Origin: Oxalobacteraceae sp. CFBP 8761
Lineage (GTDB): Bacteria; Pseudomonadota; Gammaproteobacteria; Burkholderiales; Burkholderiaceae_D
Assembly: GCA_014841595.1 (NCBI GenBank)
Contig: JACYUE010000001.1
Span: forward strand, 2,096,996-2,160,995
Direction: 5' to 3'
DNA length: 64,000 bases
A program made the position numbers and the translations under genes. The notes under the pieces are model-generated. The model was given only the letters and a program-made list of their open reading frames with translations. It was not told the DNA's origin and ran no database searches. Below are positions 8,289-16,560 of this stretch, piece after piece (positions within the stretch are counted from its first letter, which is position 1; each line of letters starts with the position of its first letter).

Positions 8289-11200
8289 TCAAGGCTTCGG
8301 ATCCCATCCTTCGCCCTCATTGAATCCCGAGAACACGGCGCCGCGATTGGCCAGTGGCCGCGCTTCGTGTTCGTCCATCTCGTATCCGCCGAGATGTGCC
8401 ACCTCGCCGTTGGCGAACGTATTGCCCGCTTCGCGCCAGCCGGCACGCGCCGTCCCTTGCACCGGATTCGGCTGCGGTTCGCGCAGCCACGCGCTGCGGG
8501 CGATGTGCGCGCCGATCGTGCAGCCGATGAAGGCGACGTTGTCCCAGGTGTGCGCGGTGCCGGGCGAACGGGCGAGGTACGTGCCGCCCGGCGGCGGCAG
8601 GTTGCCGGCCGGTCCGCTGTCTGAGGTCAGGCGCGAGCGCAGGAACACGAAGCCGGGATCGTCACGGGCGACGGTGCGGGCCTGGACCAGATAGCCGCCA
8701 TTCGCCGGATCCGCGCTGTCGCCGACGCTGCGCAGTTCGCTTTCTTCGAACAGCGCGGCGCGGTTGTACCCCCAGATGAAGTCGACGTTGCCTTCGATGA
8801 GCGAGCGGTAGATCCAGGCATAGCCGGTCAGCTGGATCGTATCCTGCTCGCTCGTCAAATGGGCGTTGCGCACGACCAGCCGGCCCTTGTCGTTGCTGAA
8901 GAAGAGGGCTTCGGCCTGCGCTGACGGGTCCGCGCTGCGCCGCGTCGTGTTGTGCAGCGCGATGTCGCGGATCTCGAGCAGGTCGCTGTCCTGGACCAGG
9001 AACAGGGAGCGTCCGCCACCGATGCCGGCGCTGCCCGCGTCCTGTCCGGCGCCAGAGCCGGGATTGCGCGCCTCGCTGTTCGCCGCGCGGATAATGGTCG
9101 CTTCACGGCTTTGCCCGCGCAGCATCACGTTGTCCTTGCCCTGCAGATAAAGCAGCTCGGGATAGACGCCATCGCGCACATTGACCGTCACCGGTTTTGC
9201 ACGCGGCAGCACCATCACGTGGTCCAGCGCGCCCTGGACGGTGCGAAAATCGGCGCGGCCATCGTCGTCGACGGTCACGCTGTCGCCCACCGGGCGATAG
9301 GGCGTCGTGCGAAAGGTCCAGCGTGCGCCCTTGAAGCGGCGGTCGCGCAGCAGCGCCGCATCGACCAGCACATCGTAGTCGGTATCGGTGGCGAGCTGCT
9401 GCGGCAGACGGACGCGCAGCGTGTTGCCCTCGATGTCGATCGCGTGATGGCGCACGACGCGCTGGCGAGCGGCGGGGCCAAGCGTCAGCACAGTCTCGCC
9501 AGGCCGGACCAATGCAACGAGTGCACCATCGTGGCGGCGCACGACGCGCACGCTGCCGGCACCGCTCAATACCGGCGCGTGCCTGAATGTCAGCCGGATG
9601 GGCGTGTCTGGTGGCACACCGCGTTCGGCGTGGGCAGGCTGCAGCGTCCCTTGTGGCAGCAGCGTGTGTGCCGGTGCACGCGATGGGGCGCCAACGGTTG
9701 CCTCGAACGCTGCTTGCTGCCACGGTCCGCCGGTTACGGTGATGGTTGAGCGGCCAGGCTGCCGCGGCGTCACGTACGCGGCGCCATCCCGCAGTTCGAC
9801 CGTGGCGACCTGCGGATCGGACGACGCTGCGCGCAAGTCGGCTCCAGTGATCGCGATGCGTTCGGGCGGGTCACCGGCCTGCAGCGCCAGCGAGGTCGTT
9901 GCGAGTTTCAGCCGGACGCCCGCCGCTGGCAGCGTCGCAGGCCCGTCACGCACGTCGAGCACCGTGTGCTGTGCGGCGTCCCATGCTGCCCCTTGCTCGG
10001 CTGGCACTGGCGCGATCCGCGCCGACGTCACCCGTTCGCCATCGAGCCACAGCGACACCTCGCCGGCCTGGCTGGCAAAGCGCAGCACGACCGGCTGGCC
10101 CGCCAGCGGCGCCCGACGCCGCACCTGTTTCAGTCGCACCGTGGTTGCGCCAGTCCCTTCGAGCAGCGCGATCTGCAGCGCCGCCCCGCCGTCGGCCAGC
10201 GCGATGCTGGCACCCTGCCAGCGACCGCTGTCATCCTGGCGTGCCTTGAGCGTGAAAGGCGCCGCGCCGTCCTTCACGACCAGCTTGACGTCGACCACGC
10301 CGTCGCCCGCATCGGGTACGCGCGGTCCGGCGTGCGTCAGTACATGCTGCGCGACGTCGGCCGCGGGCAGTGGCGCGAACGAGTAGGGCACGCGCCAGCC
10401 GACGTCGCCCTCAAAGCCGCAGTCAGCGAGCGGCTGCCCATTCAGCAGCGAGCCAGTATCGGCATACACGCCGCGACTGCTGGCCAGGCTGCCGCCGGGA
10501 TCGCGCACCACGTGCCCGCACTTGGCGGCGCCCGCGATCGCATACGAATTCGCATGCGAGATGACGTGCGCTTCGTGCGCAACACCGACGCTGTAACCAT
10601 GCGGGTAGGCCGGATGGGCGCGGGCGCCCACGTGGTAGTTGTTCAGCAGGTGGACCTGGCCATAGCGCACACGCGGCGCGCGCTCGCTGACGTTCTCGAA
10701 CAGATTGCCCTTGAACGTCACGCGCAAGTGGCTGCGGTCGCCCGTCGCGCGATCGGCGCCGCCCACCAGCGTGTTCTTTTCGTGCAGGGCGAAGTGGTTG
10801 TATGTGACGCTGACGAAGTCCGATGCGCTCGTGATATCGAGCGCGCCGTCGTGGCACTGCTTCGGCATGCCGTTTTCAACCGGTTGCGTGTCGTCCGTGA
10901 CCGGTGCATCGGTGAAGCGGTTATGGTCGATCCAGACGTGGTGCGCATTGGTCACGCTGATGGCGTCGTACTGCGAATTCCAGTTGCCCCTGGCGCCATC
11001 CTGTGGGTCCCAGCGCGGCGCAATATCGCACGGATTGCGCAGCGCCAGGTTGCGCACGATGACCTGCGACACGCCGGATACGACCAGGCTCGCATTGACG
11101 AAGCCGGCGCCAGTAACGACGCCCACCAGCGTGGTATTGGCCGGGATGCGAACGACGCTGCGGCGCGCCTGGTCCTGGCTGTCGGCGAATGGCCAGCCTT

Positions 11201-11447
11201 CGCTCATGTCGATCGTTGCGGCCACGCGCACGATACGTGCTGGCGCCGGAGTCGACGTTATAGCGCGAAGCGCGTCGCGCAGTTGCGCTGCAGTGCGCAC
11301 GGTGTAGACGTTGGCAGGCACGGCAAGCGCGCCGCCGCGTGTGCCGCCTTCCTGCGCTGCCCAGCCGTCGTCCGGCGCATGCTGCCGCTCAGTCATGGTG
11401 CCGGCGCCGGCCAGCGCGAGCGCGAGTGCGGCAACCGCGGCGCTCAT
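8289..11447 (-). CDS. Secreted pectate lyase (PL1)-pectin methylesterase (CE8) fusion
   Basis: A 1052-residue exported protein that combines two pectinases. The start is the ATG at 11447, which gives a signal-peptide-like MSAAVAALALALAGAGTM and overlaps the upstream hydrolase stop as ATGA; the frame is open further upstream but that part is shadow. Residues about 50-400 form a family 1 pectate lyase with VWIDHNRFTD and SERAPRVRYG (catalytic Arg region). Residues about 400-700 look like beta-rich or Ig-like linkers. Residues about 700-1050 form a pectin methylesterase with FRTVQGALDHVM, EQDTIQLTGYAW and EGNVDFIWGYNRA (the two catalytic aspartates) and YLARSPGTAHTWDN replacing the usual YLGRPW. 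The enzyme would de-esterify and cleave homogalacturonan outside the cell or in the periplasm. Confidence 0.9.
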   Translation of the reverse strand: MSAAVAALALALAGAGTMTERQHAPDDGWAAQEGGTRGGALAVPANVYTVRTAAQLRDALRAITSTPAPARIVRVAATIDMSEGWPFADSQDQARRSVVRIPANTTLVGVVTGAGFVNASLVVSGVSQVIVRNLALRNPCDIAPRWDPQDGARGNWNSQYDAISVTNAHHVWIDHNRFTDAPVTDDTQPVENGMPKQCHDGALDITSASDFVSVTYNHFALHEKNTLVGGADRATGDRSHLRVTFKGNLFENVSERAPRVRYGQVHLLNNYHVGARAHPAYPHGYSVGVAHEAHVISHANSYAIAGAAKCGHVVRDPGGSLASSRGVYADTGSLLNGQPLADCGFEGDVGWRVPYSFAPLPAADVAQHVLTHAGPRVPDAGDGVVDVKLVVKDGAAPFTLKARQDDSGRWQGASIALADGGAALQIALLEGTGATTVRLKQVRRRAPLAGQPVVLRFASQAGEVSLWLDGERVTSARIAPVPAEQGAAWDAAQHTVLDVRDGPATLPAAGVRLKLATTSLALQAGDPPERIAITGADLRAASSDPQVATVELRDGAAYVTPRQPGRSTITVTGGPWQQAAFEATVGAPSRAPAHTLLPQGTLQPAHAERGVPPDTPIRLTFRHAPVLSGAGSVRVVRRHDGALVALVRPGETVLTLGPAARQRVVRHHAIDIEGNTLRVRLPQQLATDTDYDVLVDAALLRDRRFKGARWTFRTTPYRPVGDSVTVDDDGRADFRTVQGALDHVMVLPRAKPVTVNVRDGVYPELLYLQGKDNVMLRGQSREATIIRAANSEARNPGSGAGQDAGSAGIGGGRSLFLVQDSDLLEIRDIALHNTTRRSADPSAQAEALFFSNDKGRLVVRNAHLTSEQDTIQLTGYAWIYRSLIEGNVDFIWGYNRAALFEESELRSVGDSADPANGGYLVQARTVARDDPGFVFLRSRLTSDSGPAGNLPPPGGTYLARSPGTAHTWDNVAFIGCTIGAHIARSAWLREPQPNPVQGTARAGWREAGNTFANGEVAHLGGYEMDEHEARPLANRGAVFSGFNEGEGWDPKP

Positions 11448-12172
11448 CGCGCGCTCCCGAGTGCGCGCGCCAGGGGCGGCACTGCTTGCAGCAGCGCGCC
11501 CGTCATCGCAGCCGCGACACGCGCAGCGCCCGCTGGCCCCAGATGGGTATGGTCGAAGTTGGCGCCAGCCCTGGCCAGTGCGTCCGCGCGTGCCGGTCCG
11601 ATGGCCTGTACATCGGCCATCGACAGCCAATTCAGGTCGACCAGTGGTGTCTCCGTGGCGGTGGCGACGCGGCGCACGGCCGCCGACCACGGCGCCAGGT
11701 CATCCTGCACCCAGGCGCCGCGGAAACTGCGGCGCGTCAGCGGCGTCACCAGCACGGGCACCGCGCCAAGCGCACGCGCCTCGTTCACATAACGTGCCAG
11801 GTTCGCGGGAAATTCGTGCACGAGATCGGTCGATCGTCCCGGCTTGCCCGGCTGGTCGTTGTGACCGAACTGGATCAGGACATACGTGGCGCCAAAGCCG
11901 GCCGGTGCGCGCAGCAGCGCCTCGACCTCATCCCACCGGCCTTCGGCGCGAAAGCTGCCGGAACTGCGTCCGCCCCGCGCCAGATCGATGCATGCGGTCT
12001 CGGGCGAGAAGCGGGCGCACAGCGCGTCGCCATAGCCCGTGCTGCTGGCCATGGTGGAGTCGCCGACAAGGATGATCCGCACTGGCGGCGCAGATGCAGG
12101 CGCTGCAGACGTGGCGTGCGCGCTGGCAGCGGCGCAGATGAGCAGATAGGGAAGGGCGCGATCAAGCAGCAT
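11444..12172 (-). CDS. SGNH/GDSL hydrolase, rhamnogalacturonan acetylesterase-like (CE12)
   Basis: A 242-residue exported esterase from the ATG at 12172, which has GGAG seven bases upstream and yields a signal peptide (MLLDRALPYLLICAAASAHA). The SGNH blocks are present: IILVGDSTMASS (Ser nucleophile, about residue 40), a Gly in GGRSSGSF, IQFGHNDQPGK (Asn) and FDHTHLGPAGA (Asp and His) near the C-terminus. This set, with GHND and DHTHLG, is typical of rhamnogalacturonan acetylesterases that remove acetyl groups from pectin side regions. It lies directly upstream of, and overlaps by four bases, the pectate lyase-methylesterase fusion, so both are made together to remove pectin decorations and cut the backbone. 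Confidence 0.88.
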   Translation of the reverse strand: MLLDRALPYLLICAAASAHATSAAPASAPPVRIILVGDSTMASSTGYGDALCARFSPETACIDLARGGRSSGSFRAEGRWDEVEALLRAPAGFGATYVLIQFGHNDQPGKPGRSTDLVHEFPANLARYVNEARALGAVPVLVTPLTRRSFRGAWVQDDLAPWSAAVRRVATATETPLVDLNWLSMADVQAIGPARADALARAGANFDHTHLGPAGAARVAAAMTGALLQAVPPLARALGSAR

Positions 12173-12195
12173 GGGCAAACTCCACAAAGTTTGCC

Positions 12196-12237
12196 GATTC
12201 TATTTTGGCCTGACCAATTAAGCAAGCGGTCAGGCCA
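12196..12237. promoter_or_regulatory. Double GntR/FCD operator-like site before the pectinase operon
   Basis: The segment 12196-12218 contains the pseudo-palindrome TTGGCCTGACCAA and matches 21 of 23 bases of another site at 13012-13034. A further inverted half-like copy (GGTCAGGCCA) follows at 12228-12237, making a 10-bp perfect inverted repeat with 12206-12215. The site ends 24 bases before the hydrolase ATG read on the minus strand. It fits an operator for the adjacent GntR regulator. It could also fold as a weak terminator for that regulator, but no T-run follows. Confidence 0.5.
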
Positions 12238-12262
12238 TTTGATCTCGCAAGTTAGCTGAAGA

Positions 12263-12961
12263 CTAGCCGCGCGAGAACGTACGCGTCACGCGTTCGAGGT
12301 GCGCGCGCATCGCGGCGCGGGCGCCGCTGGCGTCATGCGACGCGATCGCCGCCAGGATGTTGCGGTGGTCGAGCAGTGTCTGCTTGCGCAGCTCTTCGGT
12401 CTGGAAGTGTTCTTTCAGCTTGTGCCACAGGCTGCCGCGCTGGGCCCACAGGTATTCGATCACGCCCACCATTGCCGTGTTGCCGGTGGCACGGGCCAGC
12501 GCCAGGTGGAAGTTGCGGTCGGCATGTTCGTTGCTGGCGCGGTCGTCGTGCTGGCGCTCCATCTCTTCGACGGCCTTGAGGATCGCGTCGATGTCGCGGT
12601 CGGTGGCATTCTTGGCAGCGAGGGCAGCGATCTCGGATTCGATCATGCGGCGCGCAGCGAGCACCTCGAACGGTCCCGGGCCTTCTTCTGGCACCTCGGC
12701 GGGCGCCACCGCCTTTTCACTGACATACACGCCGGAGCCGCCGCGCACCTCGACGATACCTGACAGCTCGAGCACGATCAGCGCTTCGCGCAGCGATGCG
12801 CGGCTCACTTCCAGCTTGGCAGCCAGTTCACGCTCGGCAGGCAGGCGCGTGCCGGGCTGGATCTTGTCGTCGCGGATCAGCTCCTGGATGCGGGCGGCGA
12901 CCACGCGATAAAGTCGTGGTTCGGGCTGGTTTGGCTCGGTGGACGCGGGTAGTTTTTTCAT
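12263..12961 (-). CDS. GntR family regulator, FadR/FCD subfamily
   Basis: A 232-residue regulator with an N-terminal winged helix (about residues 17-85: GTRLPAERELAAKLEVSRAS is the recognition-helix region, then GIVEVRGGSGVYVS for the wing) and a C-terminal all-helical FCD effector domain. FCD proteins of this group often bind sugar acids, and metal ligands Asp/His are plausible in DRNFHLALARATGN and the later H residues. It sits between the pectinase operon and the uronate operon, and the 23-bp repeated site lies before its own start and before the pectinase operon, so it probably represses both itself and the pectinases until galacturonate-derived acids appear. Confidence 0.9.
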   Translation of the reverse strand: MKKLPASTEPNQPEPRLYRVVAARIQELIRDDKIQPGTRLPAERELAAKLEVSRASLREALIVLELSGIVEVRGGSGVYVSEKAVAPAEVPEEGPGPFEVLAARRMIESEIAALAAKNATDRDIDAILKAVEEMERQHDDRASNEHADRNFHLALARATGNTAMVGVIEYLWAQRGSLWHKLKEHFQTEELRKQTLLDHRNILAAIASHDASGARAAMRAHLERVTRTFSRG

Positions 12962-13011
12962 CGGGGGCAGGCGCTCCCGGCAGCGTTGCCGGGTGGAGGG
13001 AATCGTCCCGT

Positions 13012-13034
13012 GATTCTAATTTGGCCAGACCAAT
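13012..13034. promoter_or_regulatory. Second copy of the GntR/FCD operator-like site
   Basis: This 23-base segment holds the pseudo-palindrome TTGGCCAGACCAA and differs at only two positions from the site at 12196-12218. It lies 50 bases upstream of the minus-strand GntR gene and within the divergent region shared with the plus-strand GntR gene, as expected for an autoregulatory operator. Confidence 0.5.
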
Positions 13035-13083
13035 CCCGCAAGGCGGACCTACCAATACTGAGAAGAAAGGATGACTGGTCATA

Positions 13084-13128
13084 AGATGTCTGACATCTAA
13101 GTTTGGCGTGCGGTGTTGTTGGTATAAT
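13084..13128 (+). promoter_or_regulatory. Palindrome AGATGTCTGACATCT and -10 box of the plus-strand GntR gene
   Basis: A perfect 7-bp palindrome with a one-base centre occupies 13084-13098, and a consensus TATAAT lies at 13123-13128, 35 bases before the ATG at 13164. The palindrome would overlap the -35 area, so a bound repressor would block the promoter. Its sequence differs from the TTGGYC-type sites, suggesting that the two GntR proteins have different operators. Confidence 0.45.
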
Positions 13129-13163
13129 CGCGCCCATCCAGTCCCTATTTGAAGCGAGCAGCC

Positions 13164-13892
13164 ATGGTCCCCACGCAGCGCAGGCAGCGCAATCTCGCCC
13201 AGAGCGTCATCGAACAGGTCGGCGCAGCGGTCAAGCAGGGCATCCTCAAGCCCGGCGACAAGCTGCCGACCGAATCGTCCCTGATGGCGCAGCATGGCGT
13301 CAGCCGCACCGTCGTGCGCGAGGCGATTTCACACCTGCAGGCATCCGGCCTGGTGCAGACCCGGCACGGCATCGGGACCTTCGTGCTGGAGCGCCCGCAG
13401 ACGGGCCTGGGGCTCGACGCCGAACACATCCTGACGCTGCGCGACGTGCTGGCGATTCTTGAATTACGTATCGGCGTCGAGACTGAAACGGCAGGGCTGG
13501 CGGCCAGCCGCCGCAGTGAAGAGCAGGTGCGCGAACTGGCTGGCGCGCTGGATGAAATGCAGCAGGCAATGGCCGAAGGCATCTCGGCGGTGGAGGCCGA
13601 CAAACGCTTCCACCTGCTCATTGCCCAGGCCACTGGCAACCGGTATTTCGTCGATATCCTGGCCCAGTTGGGTAACGCCATCATCCCGCGTGCGCGCCTG
13701 AACACACCTGGGCTCGAGCAGGACAAGCCCGCCGATTTCCTCGAGCGCGTCAGCCGCGAACACGACGATATCTTCCGCGCGATCGAGCGGCGCGACCCGG
13801 AAGCCGCGCGCGCCGCGATGCGCACCCATTTGTCCAACAGCCGTGAACGTCTGGTGCAGGCGCAGCGCCGTCTGGAAAACGCAATCGGCTGA
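13164..13892 (+). CDS. GntR family regulator, FadR/FCD subfamily (second)
   Basis: A 242-residue regulator. I start it at the ATG 13164 (MVPTQRRQRNLAQSVIEQV); a TTG five codons upstream is also possible. The winged helix covers about residues 10-75 with GDKLPTESSLMAQHGVSRTV and the wing GLVQTRHGIGTFVLE; the FCD domain follows at about 95-220. It is divergent from the first GntR gene and stands 95 bases before kdgD, so it likely controls the galactarate/glucarate genes, in the manner of GntR regulators known for these pathways in other proteobacteria. The ligand is inferred, not visible. Confidence 0.9.
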   Translation: MVPTQRRQRNLAQSVIEQVGAAVKQGILKPGDKLPTESSLMAQHGVSRTVVREAISHLQASGLVQTRHGIGTFVLERPQTGLGLDAEHILTLRDVLAILELRIGVETETAGLAASRRSEEQVRELAGALDEMQQAMAEGISAVEADKRFHLLIAQATGNRYFVDILAQLGNAIIPRARLNTPGLEQDKPADFLERVSREHDDIFRAIERRDPEAARAAMRTHLSNSRERLVQAQRRLENAIG

Positions 13893-13928
13893 CGCAGTAA
13901 TATTTTGCTTGCGGGTTAAACCATTTCA

Positions 13929-13948
13929 GTTGTACGATGACTTACAAC
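13929..13948. promoter_or_regulatory. Inverted repeat GTTGTA-N8-TACAAC before kdgD
   Basis: A 6-bp inverted repeat lies 40 bases upstream of the kdgD ATG. Its position suggests an operator or part of the promoter of the uronate operon, but arms are short and the call is tentative. Confidence 0.3.
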
Positions 13949-13987
13949 CTAGTCGTCAACACAAACACACTGAACGGAGACTTTCGC

Positions 13988-14899
13988 ATGCATCCCCTGG
14001 AACTCAAGCAAACCCTGTCGCACGGCCTGCTTTCCTTCCCGATCACCGACTTCGACGCCCAAGGCGATTTCAACCCAGCCGGCTACGCCGCGCGCCTCGA
14101 ATGGCTTGCGCCGTTTGGCGCGACCGCGCTGTTTGCTGCCGGCGGTACCGGCGAATACTTTTCGCTCAACGGTGAAGAATACGGCCAGATCATCAAGACG
14201 GCGGTCGACACCTGCGCCGGCGTGGTGCCGATCCTGGCCGGCTGCGGTGGTCCCACCCGCACCGCCATCGCCCACGCACAGGAAGCCGAGCGCCAGGGCG
14301 CCAAGGGCCTGCTGCTGCTGCCACACTACCTGACCGAAGCCAGCCAGGACGGCCTGGTCGCGCACGTCGAAGCGGTGTGCCGCTCCGTGCAGATCGGCGT
14401 CGTCGTCTACAACCGCGCAGCCTGCCGCTTGACCCCGGATTCGCTGGCCAAGCTGGCCGACCGTTGCCCGAACCTCATTGGCTTCAAGGACGGCATCGGC
14501 GACATCGAACTGATGGTCTCGATCTGGCGCCGCATGGGCGACCGCTTCAGCTATCTGGGCGGCCTGCCAACTGCCGAAGTCTATGCCGGCGCCTACAAGG
14601 CGCTGGGCACCCCGGTGTATTCGTCGGCCGTGTTCAATTTCGTGCCACAACTGGCGATGGACTTCTATCACGCCACCGCTGCCGGCGACACTGCCACCAC
14701 CAACCGCCTGATCGACGAATTCTTCCTGCCGTACCTGGAGATCCGCAACCGCAAGGCCGGCTATGCCGTCTCGATCATCAAGGCCGGTGCACGCCTGGTC
14801 GGCCATGGCGCGGGCCCCGTGCGGCCACCGCTGACCGATCTGACGGCCGAAGAAGATGCGATGCTGCTGGCGCTGATCCAGAAGCAGGGAGCCATCTGA
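13988..14899 (+). CDS. kdgD: 5-dehydro-4-deoxyglucarate dehydratase
   Basis: A 303-residue enzyme of the dihydrodipicolinate synthase/N-acetylneuraminate lyase fold. It dehydrates and decarboxylates 5-keto-4-deoxyglucarate to 2,5-dioxopentanoate (ketoglutarate semialdehyde). The start at 13988 ([20 protein letters not shown]) follows an ACGGAGA ribosome site; the frame extends 17 codons upstream but that part lacks a ribosome site. The family motif [11 protein letters not shown], the tyrosine in [13 protein letters not shown] and the Schiff-base lysine in [10 protein letters not shown] are present. It is followed two bases later by the semialdehyde dehydrogenase that acts on its product, the usual pairing for the oxidative uronate/galactarate route. 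Confidence 0.94.
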   Translation: MHPLELKQTLSHGLLSFPITDFDAQGDFNPAGYAARLEWLAPFGATALFAAGGTGEYFSLNGEEYGQIIKTAVDTCAGVVPILAGCGGPTRTAIAHAQEAERQGAKGLLLLPHYLTEASQDGLVAHVEAVCRSVQIGVVVYNRAACRLTPDSLAKLADRCPNLIGFKDGIGDIELMVSIWRRMGDRFSYLGGLPTAEVYAGAYKALGTPVYSSAVFNFVPQLAMDFYHATAAGDTATTNRLIDEFFLPYLEIRNRKAGYAVSIIKAGARLVGHGAGPVRPPLTDLTAEEDAMLLALIQKQGAI

Positions 14900-14901
14900 T
14901 C

Positions 14902-16488
14902 ATGACCATCCTCGGTGAAATGATCATTGGCCAGTCGTGCCTGCGCGGCACGGGCGGCGAGGTGTTCGGCTTCAACCCGGCCACCCGCACGAATCTCGAG
15001 CCGGCCTTTGGCCAGGCGACGCCTGACGATGTCGAGCGCGCCTGCACGCTGGCCGCGCAAGCGTTCGACCCGTACCGCGCGCTGCCGCTCGAGGCGCGCG
15101 CTGCGTTCCTCGAGATGGTGGCCGAAGAAATCCTGGCGATCGGCCCCGAGCTGATCGAGCGCGCGCAACTGGAAACGGGCCTGCCGCAGGCCCGCCTGGA
15201 AGGTGAGCGCATGCGCACCGTCACCCAGTTGCGCCTGTTTGCCAAAGTCGTGCGCGACGGGTATTTCATGGACGCGACCATCGACAGCGCCATGCCAGAG
15301 CGCACGCCGCCACGGCCCGATCTGCGCCTGCGCAAGATCGGCCTCGGTCCGGTCGTCGTGTTCGGCGCCAGTAACTTCCCACTGGCGTTCTCGGTCGCGG
15401 GCGGCGATACGGCGTCGGCGCTGGCCGCCGGTTGCCCGGTCGTGGTCAAGGCGCACGGCGCCCACCCCGGCACGTCGGAGCTGGTCGGGCGCGCCGTGCA
15501 GCGCGCCGTCAAGGCCAGTGGCTTGCCGGAAGGCGTGTTCTCGATGCTGTTCGGCGATGGCCGCACGGTCGGCCAGCAGCTTGTGGCCCATCCGGCGATC
15601 AAGGCCGTGGGCTTCACCGGCTCGCGTCAGGGTGGCCTGGCACTGCTGCGCACCGCCGCCGCGCGCGCTGAACCGATTCCCGTGTACGCCGAAATGAGCA
15701 GCGTGAATCCCGTGTTCCTGCTGCCCGCTGCATTGCAGGCCGGCGGCGCGACGCTGGCCCAGGGCTTCGTCGATTCGCTGACGCTCGGCGTCGGCCAGTT
15801 CTGCACCAACCCGGGCCTCGTGTTCGCCCTGGCCGGCGCCGAACTGGATGCCTTCGTCGATGCGAGCGCCGCGGCGCTGGGCGCCAAGGGCGCCGGCACG
15901 ATGCTCACCGCCGGCATCCATGACGCCTACACGAAAGGCGTGAGCGCCTTCGGCGCGGTCGATGGCCTGCAACTGGTCGCGCAAGGCACGACTGAAGGAA
16001 GCGGCTGCGCTGCGCAGGCTGCGCTGTATGTGTGCGATGCCGCCACGTACATGGGCAACCCGGCGTTAGAGGATGAAGTGTTCGGTCCGTGCGCGGTGCT
16101 GGTGCGCTTTACCGACGCCGCCCAAATGTTGCAGGCAGCAGAACACCTGCACGGGCAGCTGACCGTCACGGTCCATGCACGCGAAGGCGACCTCGATCTG
16201 GCTGCTGCGCTGCTGCCGATAGTGGAGCGCAAGGCAGGCCGCGTACTGTTCAATGGCTTCCCGACCGGCGTCGAAGTGGCGCACGCGATGGTGCACGGCG
16301 GCCCGTTCCCGGCCACGAGCGACAGCCGCACGACGTCGGTTGGCGCCAGTGCGATCGATCGCTTCCTGCGCCCGGTGTGCTACCAGAACGTGCCGGGCAG
16401 CCTGCTGCCCGAGGCGCTGCGCGACGACAATCCGCTGGGCCTGGCACGTCTGCAGGACGGCGCATTGCAGGCAGCCGGGGGGAAGTAA
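14902..16488 (+). CDS. 2,5-dioxopentanoate (ketoglutarate semialdehyde) dehydrogenase, NADP-type ALDH
   Basis: A 528-residue aldehyde dehydrogenase that would oxidise the kdgD product to 2-oxoglutarate for the TCA cycle. The start at 14902 ([16 protein letters not shown]) is two bases after the kdgD stop; the frame is open upstream inside kdgD but that is shadow. Visible family features are [20 protein letters not shown] (nucleotide-binding region), [14 protein letters not shown], and the catalytic cysteine in [12 protein letters not shown] at about residue 300. The length and the GQFCTNPG block match the long ketoglutarate semialdehyde dehydrogenases linked to glucarate/galactarate operons. 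A shorter paralogue-like enzyme lies at 47017-48462. Confidence 0.92.
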   Translation: MTILGEMIIGQSCLRGTGGEVFGFNPATRTNLEPAFGQATPDDVERACTLAAQAFDPYRALPLEARAAFLEMVAEEILAIGPELIERAQLETGLPQARLEGERMRTVTQLRLFAKVVRDGYFMDATIDSAMPERTPPRPDLRLRKIGLGPVVVFGASNFPLAFSVAGGDTASALAAGCPVVVKAHGAHPGTSELVGRAVQRAVKASGLPEGVFSMLFGDGRTVGQQLVAHPAIKAVGFTGSRQGGLALLRTAAARAEPIPVYAEMSSVNPVFLLPAALQAGGATLAQGFVDSLTLGVGQFCTNPGLVFALAGAELDAFVDASAAALGAKGAGTMLTAGIHDAYTKGVSAFGAVDGLQLVAQGTTEGSGCAAQAALYVCDAATYMGNPALEDEVFGPCAVLVRFTDAAQMLQAAEHLHGQLTVTVHAREGDLDLAAALLPIVERKAGRVLFNGFPTGVEVAHAMVHGGPFPATSDSRTTSVGASAIDRFLRPVCYQNVPGSLLPEALRDDNPLGLARLQDGALQAAGGK

Positions 16489-16510
16489 CGCACCAGCCCT
16501 GATGCAGCAC

Positions 16511-16532
16511 CAGCCGGAGGAGACGCCGGCTG
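16511..16532 (+). promoter_or_regulatory. Intercistronic hairpin between dehydrogenase and transporter
   Basis: A 7-bp perfect stem CAGCCGG/CCGGCTG with an 8-base loop that itself contains AGGAG. No T-run follows, so it is probably not a terminator; it may tune mRNA stability or expression of the transporter relative to the enzymes. Confidence 0.3.
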
Positions 16533-16560
16533 TCACCCAACTTGAAAAGAACTGATCACC

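Noticed and set aside
12206..12237. Intrinsic terminator for the minus-strand GntR gene
   Set aside because: A 10-bp inverted repeat exists, but no T-run follows on either strand and half of it is the operator sequence repeated at 13012-13034, so operator is the better explanation.
13937..13987. N-terminal extension of KdgD from the ATG at 13937
   Set aside because: The extra residues have no family resemblance and a good ribosome site precedes the ATG at 13988.
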